Shown here piece after piece: positions 9,878 to 18,389 of a stretch of 64,000 nt of DNA. Numbering within the stretch: position 1 is the first letter of the stretch; every line of letters begins with the position of its first letter. The position numbers were made by a program, and so were the translations under genes. Source of the stretch: Bacillus sp. HSf4 (lineage in GTDB: Bacteria > Bacillota > Bacilli > Bacillales > Bacillaceae). The notes beneath the pieces were generated by a model, which was not told the origin of the DNA, searched no databases, and saw only the letters and a program-made list of their open reading frames with translations. The stretch is taken from assembly GCF_029537375.1 (NCBI RefSeq), contig NZ_CP120679.1, positions 167,501-231,500 of the forward strand, in the 5' to 3' direction.

Positions 9878-11233
9878 CTATTGATTGTTCAGCGCTTCAT
9901 AAACAGCAGTGATCACACTGCCGTACTTTCCCGTTGAAAATAAATCACCCTCGAACTGATTCGGGTTTTTCGCAGGATCGATGACAGGTGAATGTTTTTT
10001 GTTGGTCAATAAGACAATCCCCAATTGATATGCTGGATCAATGATGGTGACAGTCCCCGTCCAGCCGGTATGTCCATATGCCCTGCTTGAGGCATGCTTT
10101 CCAAACATCCATTCCATATCGGTATTGCCGTTGAGACGCCACCCTAGACCATATGTTGCATCTGTTTTTGACGGTTTCGTAAACTGCGCAATAATCCTTT
10201 TGCTGAATAGCCGCTCCTCGCCGTATCCTCCTCCGTTCAGCATGACTTGGAGAAGCACCGCCATGTCATCTACTGTTGAAAATAGACCGGCATGCCCAGA
10301 AATGCCCTCCATCGAGTAAAACGCTTTTTCGTCGTGAACCTCCCCTTGTAATGTATATGTTCGAATATTGGGAAACCATACCGTTCCGTCTCTCGTATTT
10401 CCCATTAACTCTGTGGCGGCGAATTGGGCAGGCTTAAATCCCTTTTTTAGAGGATTGAACATGGTATGCCGCAAACCGAGAGGACGGTAAAGTCGATTTT
10501 CCGTATAATGATCTAAAGGCTGGCCTGTGATTTTCTCGATGACGAGTCCGAGCAGCATATAATCGACGTCGCTGTAAAGCTGCTTTGTGCCTGGTTCATA
10601 TGCCAAGGGGGTTTTTGAAAGAAAGGACAGCGTTTTCTCCCGCGTTTGGGAATAAAGCCTGCCAGCCGTTTTTGGATCGTAGTAGTTCCAGCTTGCCGGG
10701 AATCCTGCCGTATGATGAAGCAGGTCTATCACCCGAATTCGATTCTTTCCTTTGATGATGTCTTCGGGCGGGTCTTTAAATTCGGGGATATAGCGCGAGA
10801 TTTTCGCATTTAGATCAAGCTTTCCGCTGCTAGCCAAATGCTGTAAAGCGAAGTTGACGGCATACATTTTTGTGTTGGAAGCCAGGTCGAACATCGTATT
10901 TGTTTTCATCTTTCTCGGATGTTTGAGCGGATTGAGTCCGTTGTATTTTTGCTTGTAACCGTATGCTTCTTTTTTTACGATCTTTCCGTCTTTGATGATG
11001 ATAAGCGCAGCGCCGGGGAAACCTTTGCTGATATCCTGCTCGATTAAATCGTCGACCTGTTTTAGTTTTTCTGAAGAAAAGCCGGCTTCTTCAGGCTGCT
11101 TTGCTTTCTTTAAGGTGGGGTATGTCTGCTGCTGCCTGTCCTTAGCTATTGTCGTCTCAGCGGAAACTGAGGAAGGCAGAATCAATGAAAGAGATAAGAA
11201 GGCTGCGATGCTTCCGGTGATCCATTTTCTCAT
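9878..11233 (-). CDS. amiE: N-acetylmuramyl-L-alanine amidase AmiE (YbbE)
   Basis: This is a 451-residue serine hydrolase of the beta-lactamase/PBP-like fold, not of the zinc amidase type. I start it at ATG 11233, after AAAGGAGT, because the protein then begins with a good signal peptide (MRKWITG ... VSA); longer frames run into murP. Motifs are SNTK at 119-122, YSD later and GHTG near the C-terminus. The B. subtilis homologue removes the peptide from MurNAc in muropeptides. It lies 31 bp after murP, and the gap contains the second copy of an 18-bp repeat. Confidence 0.93.
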   Translation of the reverse strand: MRKWITGSIAAFLSLSLILPSSVSAETTIAKDRQQQTYPTLKKAKQPEEAGFSSEKLKQVDDLIEQDISKGFPGAALIIIKDGKIVKKEAYGYKQKYNGLNPLKHPRKMKTNTMFDLASNTKMYAVNFALQHLASSGKLDLNAKISRYIPEFKDPPEDIIKGKNRIRVIDLLHHTAGFPASWNYYDPKTAGRLYSQTREKTLSFLSKTPLAYEPGTKQLYSDVDYMLLGLVIEKITGQPLDHYTENRLYRPLGLRHTMFNPLKKGFKPAQFAATELMGNTRDGTVWFPNIRTYTLQGEVHDEKAFYSMEGISGHAGLFSTVDDMAVLLQVMLNGGGYGEERLFSKRIIAQFTKPSKTDATYGLGWRLNGNTDMEWMFGKHASSRAYGHTGWTGTVTIIDPAYQLGIVLLTNKKHSPVIDPAKNPNQFEGDLFSTGKYGSVITAVYEALNNQ

Positions 11234-11250
11234 GCCGACACTCCTTTTTT

Positions 11251-11268
11251 GTTTAAACAAACGTTTAA
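11251..11268. repeat. 18-bp exact repeat, copy 2
   Basis: GTTTAAACAAACGTTTAA is identical to 2086-2103. Here it covers the murP stop codon and runs up to the amiE ribosome site. Confidence 0.6.
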
Positions 11269-12632
11269 TCAAATTCAACGGCCATTTCGTCGTTGAAGCC
11301 AAAAGCATATGTGAAAAGAAATCCGGCGGCATACGAAATCAATAAACCGACCACGTACAGCAAGATTTGATGTGTATGAACAAGGAACGAAAGAGGGAGT
11401 CCTGAGACGCCGATTGATACGGTCGCGATTTTGAAATAGGCTTGAAATGCTCCGCCGATTCCCGCCCCAAGGCAAGCGGTCAAAAACGGCCGTCCAAGCG
11501 GAAGGGTCACACCGAATATCAGCGGTTCTCCGATGCCGAGCAAACCTGACGGGAGACCGCCGCCAATCGCTCTTTTTAACCTGGCTTTTTTCGTTTTAAA
11601 GTAGATGGCAAAAGCGGCCCCTACCTGACCCGCGCCTCCCATGGCCAAAATCGGCAGCAGGGGATCGTCTCCGATGGAATTGATCAATTCCATATGAACG
11701 GGTGTCAGTCCCTGATGCAGCCCGGTGACAACGAGCGGGAGAAATGTGGCGCCCAATATGAATCCCGCTGCAATGCCGCCAATATTTAATATGGCTAAAA
11801 GTCCTGAAGTAATTGCGTCTGATATAAAGCCGCCGACAGGCATGAAGATGACGTAGGTGACGATTCCTGTGAGAAGAAGGGAGACTGTAGGTGTCACAAT
11901 GATATCAAGTGAATGAGGGGTGCGGCGCCTGACTCGTTTTTCGATAAAAGCGATAAAAGCGGCAGCGAACAAAACGCCGATCAAACCGCCCCTTCCAGGG
12001 AGCAGGGCTTCACCGAACAGTTTAATGTCGCCTGCGGCAGGGTTCATGATCAATATCCCTGCGAGACCGCCGAGCGCCGGGGAACCGCCGAATTCTTTCG
12101 CTGTATTTACCCCGACGAGGATGCCCAAATAAGCAAACAAACCTGAGCCGATGACTGTTAAAATGATTGCGGGCTGAGACGTTTCGGCAAGCCAGCCGGC
12201 TTGGACAACGGCTTTTGTAATTCCGGTAATTAAGCCGGAGGCAACAAGCGCGGGGATCAGCGGAATAAAAATGCTTGCGATTCGCCGCAGAAACAGTTTA
12301 AAGGGTGTTGCGTTTTTCTTTGAGCGGGCCGCTTTATGTTTGGCCGCCGCCTCTTTTAAATCATCTTGTTCAGATGAAACCAGCAGCTTGCCAAATTCAT
12401 CTGAAACACGCTGAACAACGCCAGTGCCAAGAATGATTTGCAGCGTTTCTTCTTCGACAACACCGATGACGCCTTCAAGCGCTTTGATCGATTCGATATT
12501 TGCCTTTTGACGGCTGACGGGTGTGATCCGCAGACGAGTCATACAATGGGTGAAGCCGGCGACGTTTTCTGCACCGCCGATTTGTTCTAAAATCTGCTTT
12601 GCCAGGATGGCGTATGTTTTGTTTCCGCTCAT
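11265..12632 (-). CDS. murP: PTS N-acetylmuramic acid transporter EIIBC (MurP)
   Basis: The 455-residue protein has an N-terminal EIIB domain with phospho-cysteine Cys30 in FTHCMTRLR and a C-terminal EIIC domain of about ten helices. There is no EIIA, so phosphate must come from a general glucose-type EIIA, as known for MurP. It imports MurNAc as MurNAc-6-phosphate, the substrate of MurQ. I prefer ATG 12632; a GTG one codon earlier is in frame, but AGGGGG gives better spacing (8 nt) to the ATG. It follows murR by 14 bp. Confidence 0.94.
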   Translation of the reverse strand: MSGNKTYAILAKQILEQIGGAENVAGFTHCMTRLRITPVSRQKANIESIKALEGVIGVVEEETLQIILGTGVVQRVSDEFGKLLVSSEQDDLKEAAAKHKAARSKKNATPFKLFLRRIASIFIPLIPALVASGLITGITKAVVQAGWLAETSQPAIILTVIGSGLFAYLGILVGVNTAKEFGGSPALGGLAGILIMNPAAGDIKLFGEALLPGRGGLIGVLFAAAFIAFIEKRVRRRTPHSLDIIVTPTVSLLLTGIVTYVIFMPVGGFISDAITSGLLAILNIGGIAAGFILGATFLPLVVTGLHQGLTPVHMELINSIGDDPLLPILAMGGAGQVGAAFAIYFKTKKARLKRAIGGGLPSGLLGIGEPLIFGVTLPLGRPFLTACLGAGIGGAFQAYFKIATVSIGVSGLPLSFLVHTHQILLYVVGLLISYAAGFLFTYAFGFNDEMAVEFD

Positions 12633-12646
12633 CACAGGTTCCCCCT

Positions 12647-13504
12647 TTAGTCATCCATTTTGCCTAGCAAGCTGATGGCCGCTTTTGTTTGATCAATATA
12701 TTGAATGATTTCTTCGTATCGCTCAGCGGCCATTCCTAAAAACAACACATCGATCATATAAAGCTGAGTTAAACGAGAGGAGGTTGCGGCGCTTCGAAAC
12801 GGCGCTTCATTTGAACATGATGTATACAGTATGATATCGCTTAATGAAGAAACGGCAGACTGGCCGAAGCGGGTTAATCCAATCGATTTGATGCCGTATC
12901 TTTTGGCAAGCTGTAATACATTAGCGACTTCCTGCGTTTCACCGGAGTGGGAGATGGCAAATACGATATCATGTTCATCCGCATTGGCGATTAATGTTGC
13001 GACAAGGTGCATGTCTGTAAAGGCGGTTGCTCTTTTATTAATTCTTAAAAATTTTTGCTGGGCGTCTTGTGCGACGATGCCGGAGGCGCCGATTCCGCAA
13101 AAGTGAATCGTATTTGCACCGATCAGTAATTGAATGGCTTTTTGCAGCTGTTCGTGATCTATGTTTTCACATGTATCGCGAATCGCCTGAATCGAATTGT
13201 TGGCCGTTTTTTGCACGATTGAGTAAAGCTGTTCTTGCGGTTCAATATCCCGGTATCCCTGATCAGTCGGTTTCATCAGGTCTCCGGCGACGCGCATTTT
13301 TAAGTCCTGGAATCCTTTCAGTCCGAGTGATTTGCACAGCCGGATCGCAGCCGCGCCGCTTGTCTTTGCCGAAGCGCTGACTTCGTGGATGGTGCTGTTT
13401 ACGATGTCATGCGGATTTTCTAAAATGTACTCAGCTAGCTTCCGTTCGGACTGCGGCAGCTTGTGAAGCATGGTTCGAATGATTTCCAATCCTCCTGTAG
13501 CCAT
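12647..13504 (-). CDS. murR: RpiR-family regulator MurR (YbbH)
   Basis: This 285-residue protein has an N-terminal RpiR helix-turn-helix (about residues 1-75; SGAAAIRLCKSLGLKGFQDLK) and a C-terminal SIS sugar-phosphate domain (GIGASG, SGETQEV). It should sense MurNAc-6-phosphate and control this operon. ATG 13504 gives the start MATGG expected from B. subtilis; two in-frame starts further upstream would overlap murQ, and AAAGGAAG is correctly placed for 13504 or the ATG just before it. A palindrome in the murQ promoter is a candidate binding site. Confidence 0.92.
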   Translation of the reverse strand: MATGGLEIIRTMLHKLPQSERKLAEYILENPHDIVNSTIHEVSASAKTSGAAAIRLCKSLGLKGFQDLKMRVAGDLMKPTDQGYRDIEPQEQLYSIVQKTANNSIQAIRDTCENIDHEQLQKAIQLLIGANTIHFCGIGASGIVAQDAQQKFLRINKRATAFTDMHLVATLIANADEHDIVFAISHSGETQEVANVLQLAKRYGIKSIGLTRFGQSAVSSLSDIILYTSCSNEAPFRSAATSSRLTQLYMIDVLFLGMAAERYEEIIQYIDQTKAAISLLGKMDD

Positions 13505-13520
13505 CATTTCTTCCTTTCCT

Positions 13521-14438
13521 TTAAGAGTGTTCTCCATGAATGGTTAATGCTTTTTCAATGCTGCCATCTGATTCTTTCAGCAGTTTTTGCGCCGTGGTTA
13601 GATCGGCATTTGTTTTGAGCATGACGATTGCGGTTTTGACTTGATTTTCGGCAGCAGCCAATGCTGTTTCCGCTGTTTTTTGATCGGCCCCTGTGACAGT
13701 TTGGATGATTCGGATTGCGCGCTGTTTCAGTTTGGCATTGCTGACACTGACATCGACCATCAGATTCTCGTAGACTTTTCCCATTTGGATCATGGCTGTC
13801 GTCGAGATCATATTTAAGATCATTTTATGAGCAGTTGCCGCTTTCATTCTGGTTGATCCGGCAACGACTTCCGGTCCGACGACCACTTCGATCGCATGGT
13901 CGGCTGATTGGCTGATGGCAGAGCCTTTGTTGCAAGTGAGGGATACAGTTTTTGCGCCGATTTGTCCGGCATATTTCAGTCCGCCGTGAACATATGGGGT
14001 ACGGCCGCTGGCGGCAATTCCGATGACCGTGTCGTTCTTAGAAAGGCGGATCGATTTCAGATCACGCACTCCAAACGTCTCACGGTCTTCGGCGCCTTCG
14101 ACAGCTTCGAACATTGCTTTTTCCCCTCCGGCGATCACTCCTTTTACAGTATCTGGAGGGATGCTGAATGTCGGCGGACATTCGGCAGCATCGAGGACAC
14201 CGAGCCGTCCGCTTGTTCCAGCGCCAATGTAAATGAGCCGTCCTCCTTTTTTCAGCGAATCGACCACATAGTCGACGGCTGTTTTGATGTCGGGCAGCAC
14301 GGCTTCGACCGCTTCAGCCACTGTTTTGTCCTCTTCATTCATGATTTTGAGTATATCGATTGTCTCAGCTCGATGAATATGCTTCGTCTTTTCATTTCGG
14401 CGCTCGGTCGTTAAGGAGCTTAAATTGCTGTTTTCCAT
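13521..14438 (-). CDS. murQ: N-acetylmuramic acid 6-phosphate etherase MurQ
   Basis: This 305-residue SIS-domain enzyme cleaves the lactyl ether of MurNAc-6-phosphate to give GlcNAc-6-phosphate and D-lactate. [20 protein letters not shown] and the [11 protein letters not shown] segment form the sugar-phosphate site. ATG 14438 has AGGAGG 8 nt upstream and gives the usual N-terminus. It is the first gene of the operon, so the cytoplasmic step and its regulator precede the transporter and the three extracellular hydrolases. GlcNAc-6-phosphate can then re-enter wall synthesis or glycolysis. Confidence 0.95.
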   Translation of the reverse strand: MENSNLSSLTTERRNEKTKHIHRAETIDILKIMNEEDKTVAEAVEAVLPDIKTAVDYVVDSLKKGGRLIYIGAGTSGRLGVLDAAECPPTFSIPPDTVKGVIAGGEKAMFEAVEGAEDRETFGVRDLKSIRLSKNDTVIGIAASGRTPYVHGGLKYAGQIGAKTVSLTCNKGSAISQSADHAIEVVVGPEVVAGSTRMKAATAHKMILNMISTTAMIQMGKVYENLMVDVSVSNAKLKQRAIRIIQTVTGADQKTAETALAAAENQVKTAIVMLKTNADLTTAQKLLKESDGSIEKALTIHGEHS

Positions 14439-14482
14439 CAACAAATCCTCCTGACACAAATGCGAATGATTTCTTAATTTTC

Positions 14483-14511
14483 AGTATATTAACTCTGGAA
14501 TTTTATTTCAA
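14483..14511 (-). promoter_or_regulatory. Sigma-A promoter of the murQ operon with overlapping palindrome
   Basis: On the minus strand TTGAAA (14506-14511), a 17-bp spacer and TATACT (14483-14488) form a near-consensus promoter 44 bp from the murQ ATG. The palindrome TTTCA-ACA-TGAAA (14506-14518) covers the -35 and is a candidate operator for MurR or another regulator. Confidence 0.75.
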
Positions 14512-14578
14512 CATGAAAAGAAAAATAATGAAATTTAGTTTTATAATGGTTCTGAATCAGTTGAAGAGCGAATAAAAT

Positions 14579-14603
14579 AGAGCGCAGTTGCAGACTGCGC
14601 TCT
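14579..14603 (-). terminator. Terminator of ybbK
   Basis: AGAGCGCAGT and ACTGCGCTCT form a 10-bp stem, followed on the minus strand by ATTTTATTC. It lies 10 bp after the ybbK stop. Confidence 0.88.
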
Positions 14604-14612
14604 GACGGGCAT

Positions 14613-15065
14613 TTACAGCTCATCAAGCTGATGTTCGGAAACCACCCTGAAACCTTCTCTTTTCAGAAGGGCTGCTGTGATTCCGTTTCCGGCTACTTTT
14701 TGGCTGGAAAAGCTTCCATCGTATATGTGGCTGCTTCCGCAGGACGGACTGTTTTCTTTTAATACAACGGTGTCAGCCTGGATGTCCCTGGCGATTTCCA
14801 GCGTTTTGTAAGCGCCTTTTATATAAAGGTCTGTTACGTCCTCGCCTGACCTTGTGATGATGGCCGCATTTCCATTTAAAACATCTTCACCCGTCCCGCC
14901 GGATATTTCGGCGGGTTCCCTTGGAGTGGCAAAACCGCCGAGGACTTCTGGACAAACAACCGCTGCTTTCTTTTCTTGAACGAGTTTGTTGATCTTTTCG
15001 ACATAGCTGTGCGTCCCGTTATAACGGCATTCAACACCTGCCAAACACGAGCTGACCAATATCAT
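14613..15065 (-). CDS. ybbK: DUF523 protein YbbK
   Basis: This 150-residue protein matches DUF523, small cytoplasmic proteins with conserved cysteines. Seen here are Cys7 and Cys13 in SSCLAGVECRYNG, the VCPEVLGG segment and the SPSCGSSHIYDG segment. Its function is not known; the Cys pattern suggests metal or iron-sulfur binding. It sits next to the MurNAc operon as in B. subtilis, but the small gene ybbJ found between them there is absent. Its ribosome site GAGAGGGG lies 7 nt from the ATG. Confidence 0.88.
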   Translation of the reverse strand: MILVSSCLAGVECRYNGTHSYVEKINKLVQEKKAAVVCPEVLGGFATPREPAEISGGTGEDVLNGNAAIITRSGEDVTDLYIKGAYKTLEIARDIQADTVVLKENSPSCGSSHIYDGSFSSQKVAGNGITAALLKREGFRVVSEHQLDEL

Positions 15066-15165
15066 TCAGACGTTCCCCTCTCCTCTAAATCAGATATTCA
15101 TATTTTATATCATCTCCCGTCTTTTTCAGCTGAAAAGTTGGAAAATAAAAATTTTAAATTACCCC

Positions 15166-15195
15166 TTTACAAATGGGGATGATCCTGTATATAAT
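15166..15195 (+). promoter_or_regulatory. Promoter of the five-tRNA cluster
   Basis: TTTACA (15166-15171), an 18-bp spacer and TATAAT (15190-15195) lie 44 bp upstream of tRNA-Glu. Confidence 0.7.
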
Positions 15196-15238
15196 AACTT
15201 TTGTCAGCTTTACGAGAGCTGTCTGGACAAACGATTTT

Positions 15239-15313
15239 GGCCCGTTGGTCAAGTGGTTAAGACACCGCCCTTTCACGGCGGTAACACGGGTTCGAATCCC
15301 GTACGGGTCACCA
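15239..15313 (+). tRNA. tRNA-Glu (TTC)
   Basis: The acceptor arms GGCCCGT / ACGGGTC pair with one G-U. The anticodon loop is CTTTCAC, giving TTC. CCA is encoded. Confidence 0.97.
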
Positions 15314-15394
15314 TTCTTTTTTGGACAGAAGAGGAAGGCATGCTAAAGGCGCAACGTCCTGTTACAACGCATGCACTTGTACGTCCTGTACTTC

Positions 15395-15470
15395 GGAGGA
15401 TTAGCTCAGCTGGGAGAGCATCTGCCTTACAAGCAGAGGGTCGGCGGTTCGATCCCGTCATCCTCCACCA
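15395..15470 (+). tRNA. tRNA-Val (TAC)
   Basis: The acceptor arms GGAGGAT / ATCCTCC pair. The anticodon loop is CTTACAA, giving TAC. CCA is encoded. An 81-bp spacer separates it from tRNA-Glu. Confidence 0.97.
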
Positions 15471-15522
15471 TTTTTCGGAGCGGTTTTCACATCCGCACGA
15501 GTTAAAACATAAGATAAAATAT

Positions 15523-15595
<73 letters not shown>

Positions 15596-15604
15596 CTGTT
15601 TTTT

Positions 15605-15689
15605 GGAGGGGTAGCGAAGTGGCTAAACGCGGCGGACTGTAAATCCGCTCCCTCAGGGTTCGGCGGTTCGAATCCGTCCCCCTCCACCA
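15605..15689 (+). tRNA. tRNA-Tyr (GTA)
   Basis: This 85-nt class II tRNA has a long variable arm (CTCCCTCAGGGTTCGG region) and anticodon loop CTGTAAA, giving GTA. CCA is encoded. Confidence 0.96.
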
Positions 15690-15693
15690 TTTT

Positions 15694-15765
15694 TGGGCTA
15701 TAGCCAAGCGGTAAGGCAACGGACTTTGACTCCGTCATGCGCTGGTTCGAATCCAGCTAGCCCAG
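15694..15765 (+). tRNA. tRNA-Gln (TTG)
   Basis: The acceptor arms TGGGCTA / TAGCCCA pair. The anticodon loop is CTTTGAC, giving TTG. CCA is not encoded. Confidence 0.96.
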
Positions 15766-15770
15766 TTTTT

Positions 15771-15797
15771 GGACATCCTGTGTCGGATGTCCTTTTT
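15771..15797 (+). terminator. Terminator of the tRNA cluster
   Basis: A perfect 8-bp stem GGACATCC / GGATGTCC (loop TGTGTC) is followed by TTTTTATTTT. Confidence 0.92.
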
Positions 15798-15891
15798 ATT
15801 TTGCCTTTTTGTATAACTATTCAAAAACATGTCGTGTTGAGTCAATTTTGTATTGGACGGTACAATGAAGGTCTGAAAGGGGGATACACAC

Positions 15892-16806
15892 ATGTTAAAA
15901 CAACGGATTTCAATGGTTGGTGTGCCGATGGATCTCGGACAGCTGAGGCGGGGAGTCGATATGGGACCGAGCGCGATCCGCTGTGCGGGGGTAAATGAAC
16001 GTTTGGAATGCCTTTTCCGCGAGATTGAAGATTTGGGAGATTTGACAATCGGGCAGAGAGAGGATGAGAAGGAAGGCGGAGAAGAAGCCGCGGAGGAATT
16101 ACGAAATTTGAAAGCGATTACAAAAGCGAGTTTGAAACTTGCTAACACCGTTGACGAGATCGTTGCAAAAGATTCATTTCCTCTCGTGCTTGGCGGAGAC
16201 CACAGCATTGCGATCGGCACGCTTGCCGGGCTTGCGAAACATTATCGAAATCTGGGTGTCATTTGGTATGATGCGCATGCAGACTTAAATACAAGGGAAA
16301 CGTCTCCTTCAGGCAATATTCACGGAATGCCGCTGGCCATCAGCCTGGGGATCGGCCATAAGGAGCTGACCGGTCTCTGTGGAAAAGGTGCCAAAATCAA
16401 AGCGGAAAACATCGTCATCATTGGAGCGAGATCTCTTGATGATGGGGAAAAGAAATTGATCCGTGAAAAAGAAATCAAAGTGTATACGATGCATGAAATT
16501 GATCGCCTCGGTATGACGAAGGTGATGGAGGAAACGATTGATTATCTGCGTGACCGGACGGACGGCGTTCATTTGTCGCTTGATTTAGATGGTCTTGATC
16601 CGCATGATGCACCTGGCGTCGGGACTCCTGTAGCAGGAGGGATCAGCTATCGTGAAAGTCATTTGGCGATGGAAATGCTTGAGGAATCCAATTTGATTAC
16701 ATCGGCTGAGTTTGTTGAAGTCAATCCGATCCTTGATGAGAAAAACAAAACCGCGGAAGCGGCAGTTGCTTTAATGGGATCATTGTTTGGCGAAAAGTTA
16801 CTATAA
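15892..16806 (+). CDS. rocF: Arginase
   Basis: This 304-residue ureohydrolase converts arginine to ornithine and urea. All manganese ligands of the family are visible: His104 in GGDHS, Asp127/His129/Asp131 in DAHADLN, His144 in NIHGMP, and Asp231/Asp233 in DLDGLDP. AAAGGGGG precedes the ATG. It sits directly upstream of sigW. In B. subtilis 168 rocF lies elsewhere with rocDE, so the position is a lineage difference. A CAGCGGC / GCCGCTG hairpin follows (16819-16840) but has no good T-run. Confidence 0.94.
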   Translation: MLKQRISMVGVPMDLGQLRRGVDMGPSAIRCAGVNERLECLFREIEDLGDLTIGQREDEKEGGEEAAEELRNLKAITKASLKLANTVDEIVAKDSFPLVLGGDHSIAIGTLAGLAKHYRNLGVIWYDAHADLNTRETSPSGNIHGMPLAISLGIGHKELTGLCGKGAKIKAENIVIIGARSLDDGEKKLIREKEIKVYTMHEIDRLGMTKVMEETIDYLRDRTDGVHLSLDLDGLDPHDAPGVGTPVAGGISYRESHLAMEMLEESNLITSAEFVEVNPILDEKNKTAEAAVALMGSLFGEKLL

Positions 16807-16973
16807 ACATTACATTGGCAGCGGCTTACGGAGGCCGCTGTTATAATCGGCATATGTCTCGGATTCAATCTATTTACTACGTATAATAATTTTAAGCTAA
16901 TATTAAGCGCTCGATCCAGCGGAAACCGTCTACACCCTGTCATTTATTTGATAAAATATTTTTATGCATTTCA

Positions 16974-16999
16974 TGAAACCTTTTAAAAATCAATTCGTA
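16974..16999 (+). promoter_or_regulatory. Sigma-W autoregulatory promoter
   Basis: TGAAAC (16974-16979), exactly 16 bp, then CGTA (16996-16999) match the sigma-W consensus. It lies 36 bp upstream of sigW, as expected for positive autoregulation. Confidence 0.92.
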
Positions 17000-17035
17000 T
17001 ACATAAAGACCGGTGAAGGCAGAGGTTAGATAAAT

Positions 17036-17599
17036 ATGGAAACAATGATAAAAAAGAGAATCAAACAGGTGAAAAAAGGCGACCGTAACGCATTTGCAGA
17101 CATCGTGGATATCTATAAAGACAAAATTTATCAGCTTTGCTACCGTATGCTCGGCAATGCGCATGAAGCGGAAGATATTGCGCAGGAAGCATTTATTAGA
17201 GCATACGTGAATATCGACAGTTTTGATATCAACCGGAAGTTTTCCACGTGGCTTTATCGAATCGCAACCAATTTAACCATCGACCGCATTCGCAAAAAAA
17301 AGCCGGACTATTATTTGGATGCAGAGGTGGCAGGGACAGAAGGACTGACGATGTATTCCCAAGTTGCGGCGGATGCTGCGCTTCCAGAGGATGAAGTGAT
17401 TTCTTTGGAGCTGCACAGCACCATTCAGGAAAAAATCTTAAGGCTTCCCGATAAATACAGGACGGTCATCGTATTAAAGTACATTGATGAGCTCTCACTC
17501 ATTGAGATCAGTGAAATTTTAAATATTCCCGTGGGAACTGTAAAAACGAGAATACACAGGGGCAGAGAGGCTCTCAGAAAACAATTAAGGGATCTTTAA
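17036..17599 (+). CDS. sigW: ECF RNA polymerase sigma factor SigW
   Basis: This 187-residue group 4 sigma factor has region 2 at about residues 20-85 (YRMLGNAHEAEDIAQEAF, FSTWLYRIATNLTIDRIR) and region 4 at about 130-187 (VGTVKTRIHRGREALRK). It is nearly identical to B. subtilis SigW as I remember it. SigW turns on defence against agents that disturb the membrane and wall. It is transcribed with rsiW 13 bp downstream and is preceded by its own consensus promoter. The ribosome site is AGAGG, with ATG 17036. Confidence 0.97.
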   Translation: METMIKKRIKQVKKGDRNAFADIVDIYKDKIYQLCYRMLGNAHEAEDIAQEAFIRAYVNIDSFDINRKFSTWLYRIATNLTIDRIRKKKPDYYLDAEVAGTEGLTMYSQVAADAALPEDEVISLELHSTIQEKILRLPDKYRTVIVLKYIDELSLIEISEILNIPVGTVKTRIHRGREALRKQLRDL

Positions 17600-17612
17600 G
17601 TGGGGTGATGAA

Positions 17613-18251
17613 ATGAGCTGTCCGGAGCACATTGTTCAGCTTATGCATAAATATCTTGACGGAGACATTCTACCCGAAGATGAAACGCGACTAAAAGAGC
17701 ATCTGCAATCATGTGAAAGGTGCAAAAAACACCTTCGTGAAATGGAGAAGTCTATCGCTCTAGTGCAAAGCACGTCGCATCTTACAGCTCCGGCAAACTT
17801 TACAGCTAATGTGCTGGCAAATCTGCCGAAGGAAAAGCGGACGGTGTCCATTAACAGATGGCTGAAAGCCCACCCGTTTATTGTGGCGGCAGCTTTATTT
17901 GTGATTTTAATGGGCGGCAGCTTTTTTTCGAGCTGGCAAAATGACCACGACTTCAGTGTGTCCAGCCAGCCTAATCTCGTCGTGAAAAACAACACGGTCA
18001 TCGTACCTGAGGGCGAAGTTGTCAAAGGCGATGTAACCGTGAAAAACGGCAAGCTGATTATAAAAGGTAAAATAGATGGCGACGTAACCATTGTAAACGG
18101 AGAAAAATATACGGCTTCAGCCGGACAAGTCACCGGTCAGATCCACGAAGTCAATAAGGTGTTTGACTGGATCTGGTACAAAATCAAGTCAACAGGAAAA
18201 GCGGTTTTCGGCGGGGGTCACTCGAAAGATCAAGAGCAAAGCGGACATTAG
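17613..18251 (+). CDS. rsiW: Anti-sigma-W factor RsiW
   Basis: This 212-residue protein has an N-terminal zinc anti-sigma domain with the H-x3-C-x2-C motif (His30, Cys34, Cys37), a single membrane helix at about residues 87-107 and an extracellular C-terminal domain. It holds SigW inactive until PrsW and then RasP cleave it. GGGGTGATGAA precedes the ATG. The C-terminal part overlaps a terminator, so most transcription from the sigma-W promoter should stop here and not enter cdaA. Confidence 0.95.
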   Translation: MSCPEHIVQLMHKYLDGDILPEDETRLKEHLQSCERCKKHLREMEKSIALVQSTSHLTAPANFTANVLANLPKEKRTVSINRWLKAHPFIVAAALFVILMGGSFFSSWQNDHDFSVSSQPNLVVKNNTVIVPEGEVVKGDVTVKNGKLIIKGKIDGDVTIVNGEKYTASAGQVTGQIHEVNKVFDWIWYKIKSTGKAVFGGGHSKDQEQSGH

Positions 18252-18269
18252 GGGCTTTGCTCTTTTTTT
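18232..18269 (+). terminator. Terminator after rsiW
   Basis: AAGAGCAAAGC (18232-18242) and GCTTTGCTCTT (18254-18264) form an 11-bp stem followed by a T-run. The rsiW stop codon lies in the loop. Confidence 0.92.
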
Positions 18270-18284
18270 AGGGAAGGCAGTCAT

Positions 18285-18314
18285 TTCACTTGGAAAATCA
18301 AATTGTGCTATAAT
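18285..18314 (+). promoter_or_regulatory. Promoter of the cdaA-cdaR-glmM operon
   Basis: TATAAT (18309-18314) is consensus. The best -35 at normal distance is TTCACT (18285-18290, 18-bp spacer). TTGGAA at 18290 is a better match but only 13 bp away. Confidence 0.5.
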
Positions 18315-18389
18315 AGCCTCTGTATAAATATCATACGATTTTGTAACATATTAACTTTACTAATGACTGAATTCTTGGAGGACGAGGAA

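Noticed and set aside
16819..16847. Hairpin CAGCGGC / GCCGCTG after the arginase gene as a terminator
   Set aside because: The stem is 7 bp and is followed by TTATAATC, not a T-run, so I mention it only with the gene.
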